A stretch of DNA of 64,000 bases, taken from NCBI GenBank assembly GCA_003818205.1, contig RPRQ01000017.1, positions 1-64,000 on the forward strand, written 5' to 3'. Of this stretch, positions 60,908 through 64,000 are shown piece after piece (positions within the stretch are counted from its first letter, which is position 1; every line of letters starts with the position of its first letter). A program made the position numbers and the translations under genes. Source of the stretch: Bacteroidales bacterium (GTDB taxonomy: Bacteria; Bacteroidota; Bacteroidia; Bacteroidales; Tenuifilaceae). Under the pieces are notes generated by a model. That model was not told where the DNA came from, ran no database searches, and saw only the letters and a list, made by a program, of their open reading frames with translations.

Positions 60908-63154
60908 CTATTCATTTGTATTGGGATCCTCATTGTGATCAAAATCTATTTCTATGTTTTTCGTTACAGATGAGAGTATTTCGGTTATTTCTGGCAACTT
61001 TAATTTTTCTCGGATATTTTTTCCTGAAGTTTTGGTGAGGGTCTCATTTATTTCATCGATTCTTTTATTTATATATTTTTCCATTTCAGAATCATTATAT
61101 TTCATATCAAGTTCCTTCTTTTGGAAATTAATCATGTTACTTAGTTTTTCTTCTTCAAACTCTTTAATTTTTATCATATCGTTAATGACTCTTTCCTTAT
61201 CAAATAAATTCTTCTTCTGTTGTATCTCGTCAGTTATAGACGGGTGTCTTCTTAACCAAGGTGCAATCTTTATATCCAGACCAAATGCCTCGGCAACAAT
61301 ATTTCGAGTAGCATTTAATAAGACTACCAAATGCCGAAAGAATTCATCCGTGTTAATGTTCTCTTCATTTAGTTCATGAATCTTATTTAGATGTAATTCG
61401 ACATTATGTTTAACAAATCTCGAAATGTCCTCTAGTAGGATTAAAATATCCTTACTCTTATAGGCATCACATTTTGCCTTAAAAAGATCGTAGCTGTCTT
61501 CATGCACGCTGACAACCATAAATTGCGCATCGAACTTCGCCTGTAGTTGATATATCTCAATGTTTATGGTATGATTAACCCCAAATAGCGTTTTAAAACT
61601 TCGAACCAGATCGGTTTCCAATTGTTTCAGGATAATGTCAACCTCTTTAGTTCCAAATTCTTCATTCAGTTTGCTTAATATCTTTTTTCTAAGTTCGTCT
61701 GCAAGCGAATCTCCCTTTCCATTTTCTGGAAAATTAAAATTCAAGTAGAACCTTTTGGGATCTACTTGGTGAATAAACTGCCGTACTGTATTCACAACAG
61801 TTTCTTTCATTTTTGAAATAATTCCATCACGTGTGGTTTTGGGGTTTATTAATCTGGCAATTTTTTTTGGATCTTCGATTTTTCCGCTTGCGATGATGTT
61901 TAGTTTGATCCGTACATCTTCCTTATGGGTAGGAAATTCGATATCATTACCCACTTCAAAATCAAAATGATCAGGTATAATGCCTTCCAGTTTAGGTATT
62001 GTAATAAGTTGCCTGATCTCGTAACCCTTCTTGGTTAATGATTTAGCCATCTCAAGTTTGATGTAATCACTATTGAAGTTGAGGGCTAGTTCAGTGAAAT
62101 CTTTTTCAAATATGCAATCCTGAGTGATTCGGTTCAATTCATCTTTCACCCATTCGTTAATATCCTTAATCCCAGAATTATAAAAATCTCCCAGATTTTT
62201 TAATGTAAGAATCAGGTGATGTTCAATGTCGATCCCATAACTATTTTTCGTGATACAACTAACATTGTGGATTAGCTGTGAACGTTCGGGAGGAACGTTC
62301 CTTAGTTGTGATTCAAGTGTTAGAAATTCAGGTTTTAAACCGTCTCTATCTAGATCAATATCTAATTCACGAATCAGAAACTCTCTTAGCCCTGTATGAA
62401 GATTGAAATGAAAATAGTGGAGGTCTATAGTGCTTTTACTATTAATACTTTTTTTGATGATTTCTTTTACTTTTTCATCTAGTTTGATTGTGTTCATTAA
62501 AGTTTGCATTCCCTCAACCTTTTTGTTTTCCAAAACATTAACCTCCAATTCATACGATAATGGTATTCTGTTATGGAAATCATTTACTTTTACATCAACC
62601 TGCCCACGTAGAGTTTTGGACACTTTTTCTTCACGAACTTCAATTGCTAAATCTAGGCTGAGTCCTAGTTTTCTAGCTTCATCCTCTAGGTAATTCTTTA
62701 ATTTGGTTTGTAAACTGTAGAATCGTTTAACAAATTGTGGTTCATTGCTAGCAAAAGTTGATATCCATCTGACAATTCGGTTATTTAATGCATTCTCAAA
62801 GCGAGGCTCGGTTACAAGAAGTTTAATCAGATCTTTCTGGTGATTTTGCTGTATCTGCGCACTGTAGTTGATCGTAATGCTCAAGGAACATGAATTGTCT
62901 AACTCGGTCAACTCTTTTTTCAGACCTTTTATTTCAACAATCTCATTAAAATCAATAATATAGTAAGCCCATTCTTTTTTTGAGAATGAAATAGGTTTGT
63001 TCTCATAAACCTCCATCGAACCCTTATCTAAATAGTATTTCTTTTCTGAAGAATTAGGTTTATAGGTAGAATCAACCTCTCTAATCAGATTGTTAATATT
63101 ATTTATAGATGTTGAAGATTTAAGTTCTTCTGCGAGTATTCGTTGTAGTCCCAT
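60908..63154 (-). CDS. Large protein with tandem SPFH/band-7-like units
   Basis: 748 residues with no transmembrane helix. I see about four consecutive units (roughly 85-190, 195-290, 300-400 and 405-520). Each has a beta strand such as SLSITINYSAQIQ or VRIKLNIIASGKIEDP, then a long amphipathic helix ending in a strand like GLSLDLAIEV or GYEIRQLITI. That is the alternation of SPFH/band-7 domains, which scaffold membranes. A charged coiled coil (about 620-710) ends the chain. No closer family is recognised. It opens the vWA-PP2C-kinase run and may be its scaffold or sensor. Confidence 0.6.
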   Translation of the reverse strand: MGLQRILAEELKSSTSINNINNLIREVDSTYKPNSSEKKYYLDKGSMEVYENKPISFSKKEWAYYIIDFNEIVEIKGLKKELTELDNSCSLSITINYSAQIQQNHQKDLIKLLVTEPRFENALNNRIVRWISTFASNEPQFVKRFYSLQTKLKNYLEDEARKLGLSLDLAIEVREEKVSKTLRGQVDVKVNDFHNRIPLSYELEVNVLENKKVEGMQTLMNTIKLDEKVKEIIKKSINSKSTIDLHYFHFNLHTGLREFLIRELDIDLDRDGLKPEFLTLESQLRNVPPERSQLIHNVSCITKNSYGIDIEHHLILTLKNLGDFYNSGIKDINEWVKDELNRITQDCIFEKDFTELALNFNSDYIKLEMAKSLTKKGYEIRQLITIPKLEGIIPDHFDFEVGNDIEFPTHKEDVRIKLNIIASGKIEDPKKIARLINPKTTRDGIISKMKETVVNTVRQFIHQVDPKRFYLNFNFPENGKGDSLADELRKKILSKLNEEFGTKEVDIILKQLETDLVRSFKTLFGVNHTINIEIYQLQAKFDAQFMVVSVHEDSYDLFKAKCDAYKSKDILILLEDISRFVKHNVELHLNKIHELNEENINTDEFFRHLVVLLNATRNIVAEAFGLDIKIAPWLRRHPSITDEIQQKKNLFDKERVINDMIKIKEFEEEKLSNMINFQKKELDMKYNDSEMEKYINKRIDEINETLTKTSGKNIREKLKLPEITEILSSVTKNIEIDFDHNEDPNTNE

Positions 63155-63170
63155 AACCGTTGTGTTATTG

Positions 63171-64000
63171 TTAGTTAAATTTTAAATACAAGGTTCTGCA
63201 TGCTTTTACCTTAGCTAAAAAAAGTAGTGTAAATTGATAGTCAGTCTTTCTTTTGTATTTGCTGACCTCTTGCATGTATTCTCTGGTCATTAAAGCCCAT
63301 TGTTGTTTTAACATAATCTGCTGAACATGAGTTATTTCTTCTAATAGAGTATTGTAAAACTCATCAATAACGTTTTTTTGTAGTGGCTTTAGTTCTACAT
63401 TTTCGTTAGTACCATTCAGAATGAGATACCATGATTCCAAAATAAAAGCCTGAGCTTTTGTAAGCACTTCTTCCACATTGATATCAGATGTTATTCTTTG
63501 ATTGTCAGCAACTTTGTACGCTTTAACCATATCTGGGTGAAACAACCATTGAATAAGAAACTTCCAAACGTCTTTTGCATTTTCCTCTTTAAAATTGAAG
63601 AGAAAGAATTTAGATGGCCATTTTCCATAATTTATCAAAGGGAATCGCCCATATAATGGGTTGGCAAGGAATAGAATTAGCAGAATACTATTTGCCTGGC
63701 ACAAGGATAAACTTCCATTTGAAGGTTTATGTAACCACCATTTCTGTATTTTCTCAAGAATATCAAATGTTTCATAAGTATTCAACTTGGAAATTCTATA
63801 TAAACTTTTAATACACTCATAATGTATCTCACCTTTAGCCCCCTTTTGATTAAGTATCCTCTTAATCCATACCATTGCATTGATATGAGAGAAGTCTTGT
63901 AGGTCTTCTACAATCCTAAGTACTACTAGGAATAACTCTTTTTGAAATAGGAATTCGATGAAATCTTGTACTTGCTGACGCAAAAGTTCTGATTTATCCA
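63171..64000 (-). CDS. Hypothetical helical protein, 5' end beyond the window
   Basis: At least 276 residues; the frame stays open through 64000, so the TTG at 63983 is not a real start. The visible part is almost all helical, rich in Leu, Trp and Lys (for example MVWIKRILNQK and FLIQWLFHPDMVKAYKV), with no catalytic motif. It ends 16 bases before the SPFH-like gene and belongs to the same operon. No family is recognised. Confidence 0.7.
   Translation of the reverse strand, partial: DKSELLRQQVQDFIEFLFQKELFLVVLRIVEDLQDFSHINAMVWIKRILNQKGAKGEIHYECIKSLYRISKLNTYETFDILEKIQKWWLHKPSNGSLSLCQANSILLILFLANPLYGRFPLINYGKWPSKFFLFNFKEENAKDVWKFLIQWLFHPDMVKAYKVADNQRITSDINVEEVLTKAQAFILESWYLILNGTNENVELKPLQKNVIDEFYNTLLEEITHVQQIMLKQQWALMTREYMQEVSKYKRKTDYQFTLLFLAKVKACRTLYLKFN

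Larger units (their letters stand above)
31267..64000. mobile_element. Integrated mobilizable island, right end outside the window
   Basis: It begins at the tRNA-Leu 3' fragment and carries a coupling protein, MobC, a relaxase, an ArdC-like protein, duplicated gene tails and several conflict or natural-product loci. No conjugative pilus/Tra genes and no integrase are in the window, so it looks mobilizable rather than self-conjugative, unless those genes lie further right. Whether the region after about 52 kb is the same element is an inference. Confidence 0.6.

Overview
The window looks like a chromosomal segment of a Bacteroidota bacterium, probably Bacteroidales or a close relative. Supporting signs are a type III glutamine synthetase, a clustered purM-prfA-pyrF set, DUF3109 and PorE-like OmpA proteins, a scarcity of Shine-Dalgarno sites, -7 boxes of the TAnnTTTG type, and interspersed palindromic intergenic repeats. 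The genus cannot be read from the sequence.

Positions 1-31.2 kb are ordinary chromosome. The segment opens with two-component genes: a truncated receiver, a REC-PAS-histidine kinase, a 5TM-multi-PAS histidine kinase and a REC-histidine kinase. Then come a lipid-anchored class I amidotransferase-like protein, a TerB-like protein, a MATE exporter preceded by a possible 40-codon leader ORF, pyrF, prfA, purM, a PorE-like OmpA protein, a GNAT acetyltransferase, glutamine synthetase III, gpmI, a DUF3109 protein, an M20 dipeptidase, a small phage-like repressor/Cro pair, tRNA-Phe(GAA), an M16 protease with an O-methyltransferase, a TPR protein, and a CarH/LitR-type B12 MerR regulator followed by an ECF sigma factor.

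At 31,267 a 3' fragment of tRNA-Leu(UAA) with four TTCCGCAC repeats beside it marks the probable edge of an integrated island. No integrase is visible, so the other end should lie beyond 64 kb. The first part (31.5-38.4 kb, + strand) is a mobilization module: small accessory genes, a TraG/VirD4 coupling protein, MobC, a relaxase and an ArdC-like antirestriction protein. Degenerate relaxase and winged-helix gene tails, plus a repeated ~45-bp motif, then flank a ~10-kb cargo (39.4-48.9 kb, - strand). The cargo holds (a) a tight three-gene operon of an SMC/Rad50-like ATPase, a kinase-fold protein and an HNH-TPR protein, which I cannot match to a named defence system, and (b) a CBASS operon of a CD-NTase and a TIR-STING effector.

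Next is a compact RiPP locus (49.9-51.6 kb): a 41-residue Pro/Gly/Arg/Cys precursor, a hairpin, and a radical SAM/SPASM maturase. From 52.7 kb to the end of the window, all on the - strand, is a large signalling locus: a protein cut by the window edge, a 748-aa protein with what look like tandem SPFH/band-7-like units, a ubiquitin-like/vWA protein, a PP2C phosphatase, a Ser/Thr kinase with four Ig-like repeats and a DUF4407 membrane protein, followed by a caspase-like protease, a ThsB-like TIR protein, an outer-membrane protein and a lipoprotein. The kinase/PP2C/vWA triad recalls the TerY-P triad, but this combination with caspase and TIR is the strongest candidate here for an undescribed conflict system.
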